Assembly (NCBI RefSeq): GCF_019097595.1
Contig: NC_080718.1
Location: forward strand, 18,118,657 to 18,182,656
Source of the DNA: Hemibagrus wyckioides
Taxonomy: Eukaryota; Chordata; Actinopteri; Siluriformes; Bagridae
Length of the DNA: 64,000 nucleotides
Direction of reading: 5' to 3'
Below the pieces are notes generated by a model. That model did no database searches. It was not told the DNA's origin and saw only the letters and a program-made list of their open reading frames with translations. Of this stretch, positions 1 to 12,149 are shown piece by piece (positions within the stretch are counted from its first letter, which is position 1; each line of letters begins with the position of its first letter). Position numbers and translations under genes: made by a program.

Positions 1-328
1 CATGAAAAATGAATGATCAAATTTAAATTTGATTGTGCAGTATGTTGTTTGTGTTTTATTTGTGGCATGTCTTAAACACACTATGTAATGGTTGCGCTGA
101 CAACATTGTGTGATTCCAATCAATAAACTGTCTATGGGCTGTTTTCACTATATACAGTGTGTGAATAAGTTGTGTATTTATTAAAAAACAGTATTTAATA
201 AAAAACAAAACAAACAAAAAAAACAGTACAACTGAAAAACAAAAGGATACTATCATTGACCTAAGTGGCCCGGAACCTTTATCGCTTTAATATTGCTTTC
301 TGATATTTAATGTTTTTTTAAAACAACT

Positions 329-334
329 TTTATT
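329..334 (-). promoter_or_regulatory. smc6: smc6 poly(A) signal (candidate)
   Basis: On the minus strand this reads AATAAA, 136 nt past the smc6 stop codon, so it is a likely cleavage and polyadenylation signal. Another minus-strand AATAAA lies near position 55-60. I see nothing else in 1-469 apart from AT-rich sequence compatible with a 3' UTR. Confidence 0.5.
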
Positions 335-469
335 TAAGCAGCTTTTAATACAACTTTTCTGTAAAACCGCTGACGCATATTAAAACTTATGAATAAAACG
401 AAATGCAGAAACATTAAAAATATACATACACATATACTATATAAGTGCAATCCCTTCTCTTGTCAAATC

Positions 470-3400
470 CTAGGTCTCTGTTTCTCTGTCTGGATCTTGC
501 AACTGGTGGATTTTAATATGAGAACTCTTAGGCAGGTGGCTGTAGGAAAACAGAATAGTTTAGTTTCATGAATCTTATCATTATATGACAACACTGAGGT
601 GCCTTTAGTTCTTTACCTGGTGGTCAGAGGAGTGATGAAGATGAACTGTCGGAGATGCTGACGCTCAGAGAGCTCAAGAAGCAGGTCCAGTGAGATCCGG
701 CGGTTGTGCATGTCCTGCATAGAAAAAAAAAAATCGTCATAAAGCAAATGGAATAAAAAAAACAAAAAAAACAAACAAATAAGTAGCCATTCTTGAGTTC
801 CAAGCAATCCAAAAATCTGGACACACTAAATACATATTTGAAATTAGTTATGATCAGACAATGCTTCCTTGAGTTATTGTTGTTATTTTATATTAACCAA
901 AATACATGTAGAATTTACAGAAAGATACTGAACAGTAGTCACATACACTTATGTGACATACATTTATACTGTATAGTAGTAGAAGTTCAGCCATGGAAAG
1001 TTTATTGTTTTGACAGCAATCTCCTATTTTAGCTAAGAATATTATGTTCTATTTGATCAGTTTACACATTAGATGATCGCCAACTATGGCCAACCTGGGA
1101 GAATTTTGTAAGAATTAGATAAAACACTGTCTGGTTTTCATAAATCATTTACATTTTTTGGTGGCAAATTATCCAAAAGTTGCATTACAAATTAATCCAC
1201 AAGAGCAGAGGAGGGACATGCTTATATGACAAAAAATAAATCCACAATTTAGTTGATCACCTAATTGAATTTGCCAGAGTAAGTTGTTGAGATGAACTGA
1301 CTGCCATATAAATACATTTATCAATAATTTATCAGTAAACAACAGCATTGAACCAAGCATAAACGTATACACAGGTCACACTTTAAAGTACAGTAAACAA
1401 TTTGTCTTACCATGTACACATCAAACTCATCCAGGCATCTAAATGGGGATTCTGTGATCTCCCACAGAGAAAGAATAAAGCAAACTGTGGAGAAGGAGCG
1501 CTCCCCTCCAGACAGAGAGCGCATGTCGTTAACGCTGTCATTCTCCCGACCTGGTGGCTTCACCTTTAGCAGACACAAATCAAACAAATCTGGTCACACG
1601 TAGCATGATACATTAGCAACATACTTATTTCTGAAGTAACATTATGCAATCAAATTTTAAGATAATTAATTTTTTAGGACAATACATACATACAATATAG
1701 CCATTCCAACTGATACAGCACATACATTCCAACTTAAGAGTATATATATATATATATAGTCAGTGTGACATGCTAATCATAGAATTGAGCCCTTTAGTGA
1801 AACTGAATTATCCTGGTTAGGATTATCATAGTTACTAAATGTAGAAAGACTGAAGTTTTACACATTAGAAACAGAACATACTGAAATGGAAAGAGTTTCA
1901 TTGTTGTGATCAAACATCATGGACCCACAGCAGCGCAGTTTGATAAGGAAATTGTTGAAGTATAACTTGCATCTCACTGAGAGGGATCTGTCAGAACAGC
2001 ACACCAGAGACATTTTGTACATTTTCTTTATTTATTCAGTGATTGAACTAGACAAATTATTGCATTTCATGGCAAACACCTTTTGGGAATGGAAATGTTG
2101 CTATTATTTAATTTAGTCTATAAATAAACATCTACCACATTGGTATTATATTGTAATATATTAAAAATATATATGTGTTTCCAATCACACAGCAAAGCTC
2201 TCACTACCTTCTCAGAGTTTTGTATCGAGCCTGCCTGTCAGTCATGATGTTGTCCAGACGATCAAAAAATTTCTTCAGATCTCTCAGCTGACTGGATTTG
2301 TTTTTATAATTACTGTAGGCCTCAGCGTACTCCCTGAGTAATGAAGACCAGATATCATAGGGTTATTTTTTATTAATGAATTTAAAAATATCCATCAAGT
2401 GATAAAAAGTAGTGTAGAAGTGTGTATACCTGATCACTTGTTCCTGATTGCCATGGGTGATCTCTTGGGAGCTGATCTTCTGGTGCAGACGTGTGATCTC
2501 TGTGTCGATGCTCTTGGTACTCCGATCAGGACGCTGAGGATCAGGGCAGATTTCTCTGGCTTTTGCTTCGATGTCCTAATGAAAAGGAGAGAAAAGGTGA
2601 CAGTGAAGTACATTTATCTTTGACAAGGTGACAATTTTTTCACACCTTATTGGTAATGTAGTCTGTTATCCACAATGAAAAACTGTTACTGTTATCTTCC
2701 AGCAACAGCTACTGTTTGTTGCTGACAATCTCAGGCAAATCTGACATCTGACAATTTTTACCCAAATAGTGATATTTTTTACCCTGATAATTTTTACCCA
2801 ATAGTACATTTTCCTCCATAAGTTATGCTTAAAAAGTGTCAACAGTGTCAATACCCTCCATAATATTATCCATATTAATAAATATAAATATGCATAATAA
2901 GGTAAATTGTTCAGTCTCTGCGTGACAGCAAATCAGAGAGGAGCAGAAGTTAACACTGGATTTTCTATTAATATTACACACTCCCAATAACCAGCACAAC
3001 TATCCTCAATTAGACAGAAATACCGCATGGACCACGATGATCACCACTATGGAATATATTTAGATACCACCTAAAAATCCCAACCAGATGCGGCTGCGGA
3101 CGCAGATACACAACAGCTTGATTTATAAAGCTTACAAAAAGATCCAAAACGTGAGGCAAAAATGATTTCGAAAAACAGCTAATGGTCAAAGGCAAACAAC
3201 ATAAACAGGGCATGGCATGGAACAAAACTGAGAAAACCAGGCTGAAAATTTAAAAAAGGAGAAAGTCATTGACTCAAGGAACTGCTCAGTAATGACTGAC
3301 ACACAACACAGAGCATACACTTTGCCTAGTTAACATGAGATCTTGTATTGAAAGACTAAATCAAGGGGCAAACTGAAAACACTTGAATGTAATCAAGACA

Positions 3401-6400
3401 CACTAGGGAGACACGACATGAACCAAAACAAAATGCACATGGTGGCAAACAAACATATGGCAGCATGCAAATATGTTCGTAGTGCTGATTGCTGAGAGCT
3501 GCATGCAGAGAGGGATACTTCTTTGTCATTGATGTTTAGGATACATAATGATTTGAACACACGCTAAAAGGAAAAAACTCTGTTACATATTTCAGCACAG
3601 AGACGTTAAGATTTTCTCCACAGGGACAGTTTTCTAATAAAGTTTCTTAAAACATCGCATTAGATAAAAATATATTATGTATTATTACTTGTTGATACCT
3701 GTTTTTCCTTTTCTCTGCAAGTGAGGTTCTCTCGCATGGCTTTTATATTGCCCTGATGCGTCTTGAGCTTCTCTTCCAGGATCTTGAGGGTCTGTTCGAA
3801 TTTGTTGCGTTCAGCCTCAGCTTTCACTTGTTCCTCCTGAATACAAAACAAGCAATTTCTAGTTGATTGTCATGAGCTGATTTGCAAGGTTTGCCATAAC
3901 TTAGTTATTCCCACTGACCTTCAATTGCTCAGTTTCATCTGACAACTGCTCTCTTTTGTTTTTCACATCTCTGTATTTCCGATCAAGGTCTGTGATTGCC
4001 TTATTATGCTTGTCCAGTTCACTTTTTGCTACTTTTACATTTTTTTTCTCTAGCTCAATCTTCTGCTGATTTTCTTGACCATCTTCTTCCTTTAGACATC
4101 AGAAAACATTGAAATCTATTCAGTCAGTGAATTTATAAATGGCTCGGGCAAATCAACATCACCGAACACAGAATACATACCAGTGAACTGACGTCCTCAG
4201 TCTGCGTCTCCTCAACATTCTCTAGCTCGATTATTGATGCTTTAACTTTATTCATACTTTCCTGTGCATGAACACAACATAGAATGCATGTAAAAAATAA
4301 AGCTGATACAATGAAATCCCCATACAATAGCTGTGCAAGAAGCAACCCTGGGGGAAACTGGGAATTAGATGAGTTAGAAAACTAATGAATCTGAGAATGT
4401 TAAAACCTAAACAAAGCTGTATAACATTAATAAGAATAAGAATTTTGAAAGGTTGAATATTCATACTAGAATATTGTAGAATATTTCTATTACTTGGCAA
4501 CATGTTCCTATATATACAGTTGTCACTAGAGTATGTACAAACTGAGAATGTACCTGATTTTTTTTGCATGCTATTTTGGCACTGCGCAGCCTCTCCTCCA
4601 TGGTCTGAATGTCCTGCCTCACCGAGTGTAAGTGAAGCTGAAATCTGTTGAGCTGAGCCTGATAATTTTCCACCTCTGACTGCACCAGACTGTACATTTG
4701 GAAAAGAAAAAAGCAGACAATACATTCAATCAAACCTATACATAGATAATATCCTTATCTATTATGATGTACCAACAGAAAAATCTGAAATGCAAACATG
4801 AATTGCATATTGTTATAGAATTTTAAAATCGTAACTTGTATTTCGAAATCATGCGTTCTCTTTCTATGCACTGGAAGAAAATATGAATTACGCACAGGAA
4901 AAATATAACAAATCACACATTAACAAACAGCTACTCACAAGAAATTTAGCAAAAGTAACTAAAAACAATTACTATTATTATTATCATTATTATTAATGTC
5001 TTTCCAAAAGACCAACATATCGTCTTAAAAGTAAAAGAATTTTACTTGCCGAATTTCTGCCTCTGGATCCCCACTGAGGTATTTAACCATGACTTCTTGT
5101 TCAGGGGTGTAATAACGATTGGTATAAACCTGATCACCATCAGCAGTGAAGGCCTCACGACAATTTCCAGGGGGCCTCTGCATTTGCATGACTCTCCTGG
5201 CAACAGCACTGTCCTAGCATGTCGCAGTTTATAATAAGCAATCTCACTTTTAACAAATACCATTTTAAAAATCATAGAAGTTATATAATTCTACTAATGA
5301 GCACTACAAACTAAAATGCCATAATTAATTTAGCAATAACAATAAAATATAAACAGATAATAATTAGATTATAACTATATATCTAGATATTCATAATGTT
5401 AAATAAAATGTAAGGCTCTAAGTATTAATCTACTTACTTTGATGATAAGAATGCACTCGATGTTCCGCATGTCTATTAAACAATTAGTGATTACAGGACT
5501 TTCAATGATGAGAGAGTCCAAAACTGATGGGAACTCTGGATGATGTACACCTCTAACACCATCAAAAACAAGAAGCAGAAACATAGCAGTTCACGACTAC
5601 ATTTTCAGACAGCATGTAAGCACAATTTATTTGTGCTGCAATCCTCATCAGCTGACATCCAAGGACCTGTAACTACCTCCCACTAATGGTGCTATATTTA
5701 CAAAATGTTTATTCTGCATTGCTCTTTGAAATCTAATCCTGGACTTGTACAAAAGGAAATCTGAGAAGGGTGTCAGCTAAACGTATTTTGACCTGTAGTT
5801 GTATTAGACAATACAAGTATCAATTGTTCCTGCACACCTACACATTTGCTGAAAATTATTTGTAATGTGTTCAGAGTAAAATGTGTATTATTGTCCTTTT
5901 AGTTTAATACGACTTTTTTTTTCGTTCTGTGTTACTTAAACAAGAAGTGAAATACTAACCGGTGTTGAACGTTGTAAACGTGTTCTGTGAAAGAACACAC
6001 CACAATCTGGGGTCTGCTGCCTTTAGAAAAATGTGGAGCCATCAGCTCCTGTAAGACCTTTTCATCCTTGTAATTGTCACAGCAAAATGTTTTCATGAAA
6101 CTCCGTAAGCAACTTTCCACAGCCACAGCCAAACTTGGATCCTTAAGTCTGATGCATGCACCTGGGGGGAAAAAGCAAAACAATTATTTCAGCATTTTTC
6201 ATTTTGTTTAGTAGATCACTTGATGGATAATCTTTTAAACAAAAGGTTCATCAAATCAAGGTTAAAGAAAACATAGTCCATGACATCTATCCAGACCCTT
6301 AACAAATTAGATTTCTGATTCAAATCCCCTTACTACTATCTGGTACTGTCCCTCAGAATAATCATGAATTTTGTCAAATATTGAAAAAAGAAAAAACCCT

Positions 6401-7146
6401 TGGCTATACACCTGTCAATCCTGTAAACTTTTATAAATAAACTTGTCACCTATTGGCCCCACAGGTTTCTTAATGAAGCGTCCTTGAGCATGTGCTTTGT
6501 TTATTGACTCCATTAGTTCTGGCATACGATCACCAAATCGTCTCAGTCTGTTGGATCTGCTGGCAGTCAGTTGGTTCTTTCTCTTCAGTTTGGACTCCAG
6601 AGAGACCTGGATGTTTTTTTCTTCCATGCTATAATAGAAGAAAGTAAAGCAAGATTTTCATTCTTTCTGAAAAACATCTGTCATCACATGCCACACTTAT
6701 TAATCATCCTCCTAAATGCAAACAATAAAGCATTATTCTGGAATTATTTTTCATGCCAGCTGACATGCACCAAGCTGCTGGAAGTTACCTAAAAGTTTTA
6801 TAGGGCCAGTTTTACCTTAGCTTGTCATATTCTTCCCTTCCTTTGAAAAGGGCCTGCTGTTTCTCCATGATTTCTTGATTAAGGGTTGTAGACTCCATCT
6901 CAAGTTTTTCTAGCTGCTTTTTCAGAGCAGATATTTTCTTTGTCCGCTGTGTCTGCTCTGCCTCATGGTTCCTTCTCCTACTACTGCCAAAAACAATGGA
7001 AAATGCTCATTAATTCAGAACTGGCAAAAAAAAGAGTGACAACATGGGACATGGGTGTTGTCAAGATAAGCTTTACTTAATTAATAGTCAATGGGCAACA
7101 CAAAACACTGCATTACTCACACAAACCACATAAGCTTAATAATAAT

Positions 7147-7215
<69 letters not shown>

Positions 7216-7226
7216 CATATACACAC

Positions 7227-7269
<43 letters not shown>

Positions 7270-10200
7270 CACACACAGTTGAACTCACCTATTATTTATT
7301 TTATAAATTCTCTCCTGCAGAATGCATTGCTCTTTTTCTAATTGTTTTAATTTGTTCTCAGCACGAAAGTACACCACCTAAAAGCAACATAAAAATTCAA
7401 TACTAGGCAAATTTGAATGTTTCATGAAACGAAATCAGGAGGTCAGTCTTACTTCCTGGTTCTTCTGATCTTTACTTTTGAGCTTTGCATCTTCTTTCAG
7501 TTTTCGGCATTCCTCTGCTAAATGTTCATCGTCCTCTTTCACTTTTCCAAGCTTCTGTTGGATATCCTGCAATTTCTTTTCAGCAGAACTAATTTTACTC
7601 TAGAAGAGGAAGCACAGACCTTTCAGAGTGTAGAAAAAGCCATATATCCAGAATATTTGAGCTTTACAGATGGCATGAATAACGAAATGCCATCAAATTC
7701 AAGCATGAATATCGTTCTTCTTATTTAAATAAATCCCTTAAAAACAGAGTGTTCGGTTCAGGAATTCAGAAGTGGTGGCTGTGCATCACATACCCGACAG
7801 AGCTGCAGCTTCTGTTCATTACGTTCATCGTTCTGTACTTTATCAATTTGTTCCTTCAGCTGCTGTACTTCTCTCTCCTTTTCTCCCACCTGGTCAAATA
7901 AAGAATGTTTACTATCTAATATTTAATGTCATATTGTTCATCATCACCAAGCAACCAGGAGATAAACCCTACCAGAGCCCACGCCATCTTTTTCTGTAGC
8001 TCTTCTAAAGTCTGCCTCATTTTCTCAAGTGTTGCTAGATTTTCATACTTTTCTTTCTTTTGTAGAAACAACTGTCTGAGATCTCGCAGACACTAAAAAT
8101 GCATAAAACAACAGCTATTAACCAAGTTATAATACTAGATTATAAATTTCCTTAGGAAACAGTAACACTAATTTACCTCCTCCTGCCTTTCTACTTGTTC
8201 CCGTGTCAAAGCTTCGGTCTGCTTGATGTGTATGTAGTCTCTCTTCATTTGCTCTAGTAGAGTGGCCTTCATGAAAAACTTTAAAAACATGAGACAATAA
8301 CTCTGTTAACAAATCCACAGGTTGGGGATTTAATGAGGTCTAATCGCAAGTTTAAACACAACACACAGCAAATGTACCATAACATCAACTCATTATAATT
8401 AACTTTGTTTTAATTCTTTTAACAAGCAAATAAGAGATATTTTATTACTTTGTACTTATCTGCTTCGCTTTTTGAATGGAGGAATTGTTTACTCATTTCC
8501 TGATTTAAGATCGAGACTGGATTGTCAACCTGTAATAAGTAAAATGACAGCTTGAAACATCAACATGGCACAGGCATAATAATAACCTTCAGTTCTTTGC
8601 AGAAATCAAAAACTACCTGTATGTTGAAATGGTCCAATATTGCTGTTAACTCTTCCTTTTTAGTGGAGACAATAGACCCTGAAGACAGAGAAACACTGAG
8701 CTTGTTTTTTTGTTAAAAAAATTTATTAAATATTAATAAATAAAATATTATAAAAATAATAAATTAATAAATTAAAATATTGCTTAGCAAAAGAACAATT
8801 AATTAATTAAGTAATCAATTAAATGTTTGTTTTTACCAGATTTGTTCTTAATTTTGCATGTCCTGCAACCATCGCTGGTAATCCTTTGTTCAATAGAGAT
8901 GCAATCCCCATATACATCACCTTTATAAGCATCGCTTCCTCTGTTTCTCAATTTTACTGTAACTTCTGCAGAGCTGGGTATGGAATGACATAAAAGCAGA
9001 ACATGGCAATTCTTTCAGTGTGAGTAAGAGCCAGGTACATTTTTTTTTTAAATAAAGAAAAAAATAAAGAAACCCACTTTTCTCCATATTTCACAAAACT
9101 CTTCAAAGCGGCTCCTCTGTTGGTTGTAGTTGCTTTACCACCCAGGCCAACGATGAGCGCAGTGAGGATAGCACTCTTCCCACCTTACATTGACAATAAC
9201 AAATATCATATACCATTATCAACAATAACAGCAGATATGTTTATGAATCTGAATATGATTTTTCCCCCCCACGGCACATGAACATAAACTAGTGTGTGGA
9301 TGCCTGACCATCACAACCAGATGTGCTTTCTAAAAATCCTGTGGTTGTTCATTTAAATGGTTCCCTCCCACTCTTGGCAAAACATGTCTTCATTGACCTC
9401 GCTTAGTGCAACAAGCTATTGTCATGCTGCAATATGTTCCCAGGCCTTTTCATTCCAGTGCAAATATTACGAAACATAAAAAGAGATTTTATATAATTGT
9501 GTGCTTCCAATTTTGCAACAGGTTTGGGAAGAACCAGATATAATTGGGATGGTCAGTTTTATAGACACCCTTGACCATACAGTTTATCTACCTATTTATT
9601 AGTATTTGCACACTAATTCAACTGCAGGCTACTACTATTTTTGCACACTTCAATCTGTCTCCTACTGTTGCTATATATAAATATGTCTACAAACATCTAT
9701 GTTATAAGATACCACTGGTTTACAGTTTCTCTTGTTCGCACATTTCTTTTCGGCGCTATGTGTCCTTTACTGTCTTGTGGTGGTGTTTTTTTTTTTTTTG
9801 CATTTTCTGTTTCTTTTGTCTTGCGCTGTTTGCACACGGAGCACTTAATGTAGCTAGGACAAACTTTCTGTCGCTAGCTCTGTGTCGTTGTTTCTGTTCT
9901 GTAGCTATATGTTGTCTATGTAGCACCAGGGTCCTGGAGATACGTTTCATTTCACTATGTACTGCGTCAGCTACATATGGTTAAAATGACAATAAAGCTT
10001 CTTGACTTGACCTGACCAACTTCAGGGAGTACTTTGATGAACATCCTCACTTACGTTCTTTGAAGTATACTTAAGTGCACTCTACCCCATCGCAAGCTAA
10101 AAATGCAAGAGTGTGCCTTTAATTGAACTAGATATGACATAAAAGTGTAAAGAAACGTTTTGACCGTCCTTACTTCCATTATTTCCAACAATAAAATTAA

Positions 10201-10534
10201 CATTTGATCCAAACTGAAAAGGGCCAAGCAAGTGATGACTCATGAAATTCTTCAGAGTGATGCTCTCAATAACACCAATATCTCCAGCACTCTGAAACAA
10301 ACAACAACAAATAAACAAACAAACAAAAGAGTAAAGGTCAGTACAGTGAAGAGAAAAGTATAATTCTGTCAATCCGTGAAATAAATGACAGACCGAGGTA
10401 GAGAAATGGTGCTCTGGATAAAAGCCTGTTTCCTCATCCATGTCCTCATCCTCTTGGCCATGTGTCGTGCCCTCTATCCTGCGGGATTTTGCAGGTCTTT
10501 CAGCATGCTGAACACTCGTCTTTCTTTTATTCAT
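470..10534 (-). CDS. smc6: SMC6, structural maintenance of chromosomes protein 6
   Basis: ATPase arm of the SMC5/6 complex, which acts in homologous-recombination repair and replication-fork stability in the nucleus. Coding exons, 5' to 3': 10534-10394, 10291-10174, 9183-9078, 8973-8837, 8678-8617, 8529-8449, 8278-8177, 8092-7973, 7889-7794, 7599-7453, 7377-7289, 6983-6816, 6628-6450, 6161-5960, 5552-5438, 5213-5050, 4689-4554, 4261-4181, 4089-3919, 3836-3699, 2575-2430, 2333-2208, 1987-1882, 1563-1411, 714-617, 539-470. The joined frame gives 1083 aa (human protein about 1091). Walker A GNNGSGKS is at residues 83-90 and is interrupted by intron 2. Two coiled-coil arms flank a hinge at about 480-690. 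The ABC signature LSGGE is at 994-998 and Walker B CLDEFD ends in D1022-E1023. A 5' UTR exon ends at 10947. The exon 16 donor is GC rather than GT, forced by phase. The start is the first ATG of the first coding exon. Looks complete and functional. Confidence 0.96.
7150..7277. repeat. Compound (AT)n/(AC)n microsatellite in an smc6 intron
   Basis: About 60 bp of pure AT dinucleotides is followed by interrupted AC and AT runs. In smc6 pre-mRNA it reads as UG and UA repeats that begin within about 10 nt of the 5' splice site of the exon at 7377-7289. Confidence 0.95.
9540..10016 (+). repeat. Retroposon-like interspersed repeat in smc6 intron 2
   Basis: A non-coding block that ends in an AATAAAG-like motif and short repeats of a TTGACTTGACC-type tail. 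This 3' structure is typical of a non-LTR retroposon end. I recognise similar text (a 'caccagggtcctggagatacg' box followed by 'atgacaataaa') as common in fish genomes, but cannot name the family. The left boundary is approximate. Open frames inside it are not supported as genes. Confidence 0.45.
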
Positions 10535-10946
10535 CGTGTAAACAGGCTGGAAATTAAAAAAAGGAAGTGAGTTAAAGTGTATATGGATGTGCTTTGATTA
10601 ACGTTTAGCTCAACTCTCTATGACCAAAGTGACACATGCCAAAATAAACCAGTCCACAAGCTATTTATTAAAACAGCTCGTTAAATATTGTATTATCGCT
10701 AAACACAATATATTATTCCGCATGTATTTAACTGAATCACATGAAGGGCAGAATAAACAAAGCTTATGCAAAAACTATGGGCGCCAAATAGCGTCAGTGC
10801 CGTCATGGCTGAAAACGAAACATTCCGCAGGATCCCGCTACAATGACTTCACTTCCGACAAGTGTGAAAACCTTCATAGCGTAGATTCGTATAATATTCG
10901 TGATTTAAAACTTATTCAGTGTTGTATAATATGTAAACAAACTTAC

Positions 10947-11060
10947 TCCACTTCCCTGCGCCTGGAAGCGAAGGTCTTCCCATTACTTTGCCGCTTCCGG
11001 CTTAGAAACGGTTGAAAAATACGGGCGTGGCCTGGGCGGTAAGCATGACGTCACCAACCC
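10947..11060 (-). promoter_or_regulatory. smc6: smc6 non-coding first exon and core promoter, with CRE
   Basis: A 5' UTR exon ends at 10947 with donor GTAAGT. Its acceptor lies just upstream of the ATG at 10534 (TTTCCAG near 10550). Just upstream of the exon are GC-box-like text (GGGCGTGG, CTGGGCGG, about 11023-11039) and a perfect palindromic cAMP-response element TGACGTCA at 11046-11053. The block is clearly richer in CpG than its surroundings. The transcription start itself cannot be read from sequence. Confidence 0.6.
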
Positions 11061-11235
11061 ATTTTCATAATATGGGCAGCTGTCCGTTTGTCAGGACGGA
11101 CTTTTCCACTTCCCCCGGTTTTCGTATGTACTTTATTTTGTGGCACGACGACGCTTTTTGTAGCAATGAAGCCTTCCCTCCGAATGTATCGCAAACAAAG
11201 TTCATTGTTTGAACTTTTCAATAGAATGAGCACTA

Positions 11236-11252
11236 GTGCCATCTGGTGGTCA
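11236..11252. promoter_or_regulatory. CTCF-like motif
   Basis: GTGCCATCTGGTGGTCA resembles the reverse form of the CTCF core (CCCCTRGTGGC). A second match, CCATCTAGTGGCCA, lies at about 13748-13761 in the same spacer. Both sit between smc6 and adgrf3. Motif resemblance only. Confidence 0.3.
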
Positions 11253-11503
11253 ACAGGAAGTGCAACTCCTACTGTACACTGCAGAGGGGTTGGGGTTCCT
11301 ACACATTTGTGTGCATTCCAATGGCCAAGCATTATTTATTTATTTTAAACAATAAGTCACCTAGTAACACTGCACGTATTACTTAAAGAAGAAAAAGCAC
11401 CCCCTTCTGTCTTCTGGTATGTTGGCAAAGCTAATCTCTAACACATATAAATACACATTTAGTACTGACATTTTACCTCCTATTTGTTGATATTAGTTTA
11501 AAT

Positions 11504-11699
11504 CAGGGCTGTCCAATCTTATCCAGAAAGGGCCAGTGTGGGTGCAGGTTTTCATTCCAACCAAGCAGAAGCTACACCTGATTCCAACCGGCTAATCAAG
11601 TGATCTTGGCTTTCAGTAGACTCAGGTGTGGCTTCTGCTCAGGTGGAATGAAAACCTGCACCCATACCGGCCCTTTGCGGATAAGATTGGACACCCCTG
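11504..11699. mobile_element. hAT-type foldback MITE, 196 bp, with 8-bp target duplication
   Basis: The two ends are inverted copies starting CAGGGCTGTCC and CAGGGGTGTCC. The arms stay complementary for tens of bases, through the GGTTTTCATTCCA region. The element is flanked by identical 8-bp copies GTTTAAAT (11496-11503 and 11700-11707). An 8-bp duplication and CAGGG termini are hallmarks of hAT transposons. It has no coding capacity. Confidence 0.85.
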
Positions 11700-12149
11700 G
11701 TTTAAATTGTCCAAACTGTAACTAATCCAGTCACACAACATGGTACCTTCTCTTGTAAATGAACTGAGTCTGATTTCTGTCTTACTTAAGGTGGAAAATG
11801 CAACCTAAAACACAGTAAAAAGTATTTATACTGAGATATTACTCATGTGTTTAGTGATAGTACTATTTCCTGATGCTGTATATTTATTATTTTTGTAAAG
11901 TTTTCGTAATCTCAGCTAAAGTAATCATTAGCGCAAATTATCTTGCCATTTCACACAAGAAAGAAGGATCTCAAACATCAAGTTTTGCTGTTAGCTCCTG
12001 AAAACAAAGGCGCAAGATATGCTTTCTCAAACACCACTGCCCAGTGTTCAACACCATAATGTAGGTTAATGTAGGAATCCTTTTTACCAAAGTGAAAATA
12101 GACAAACACCACTAAAATAATTCTAAACTTGAAAAAAGAGTTTTTGCTG

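Noticed and set aside
7091..7282. Open frame rich in I/Y and H/T
   Set aside because: Pure translation of the AT/AC microsatellite.
9571..9984. 137-residue hydrophobic plus-strand frame
   Set aside because: It falls inside a retroposon-like repeat in an smc6 intron, has no domain I recognise and low-complexity F/C-rich text.
10620..11348. Overlapping plus-strand frames upstream of smc6 (a possible divergent gene, since human SMC6 has a head-to-head neighbour)
   Set aside because: No splice-supported continuation or family similarity; the frames cover the smc6 5' exon and promoter.
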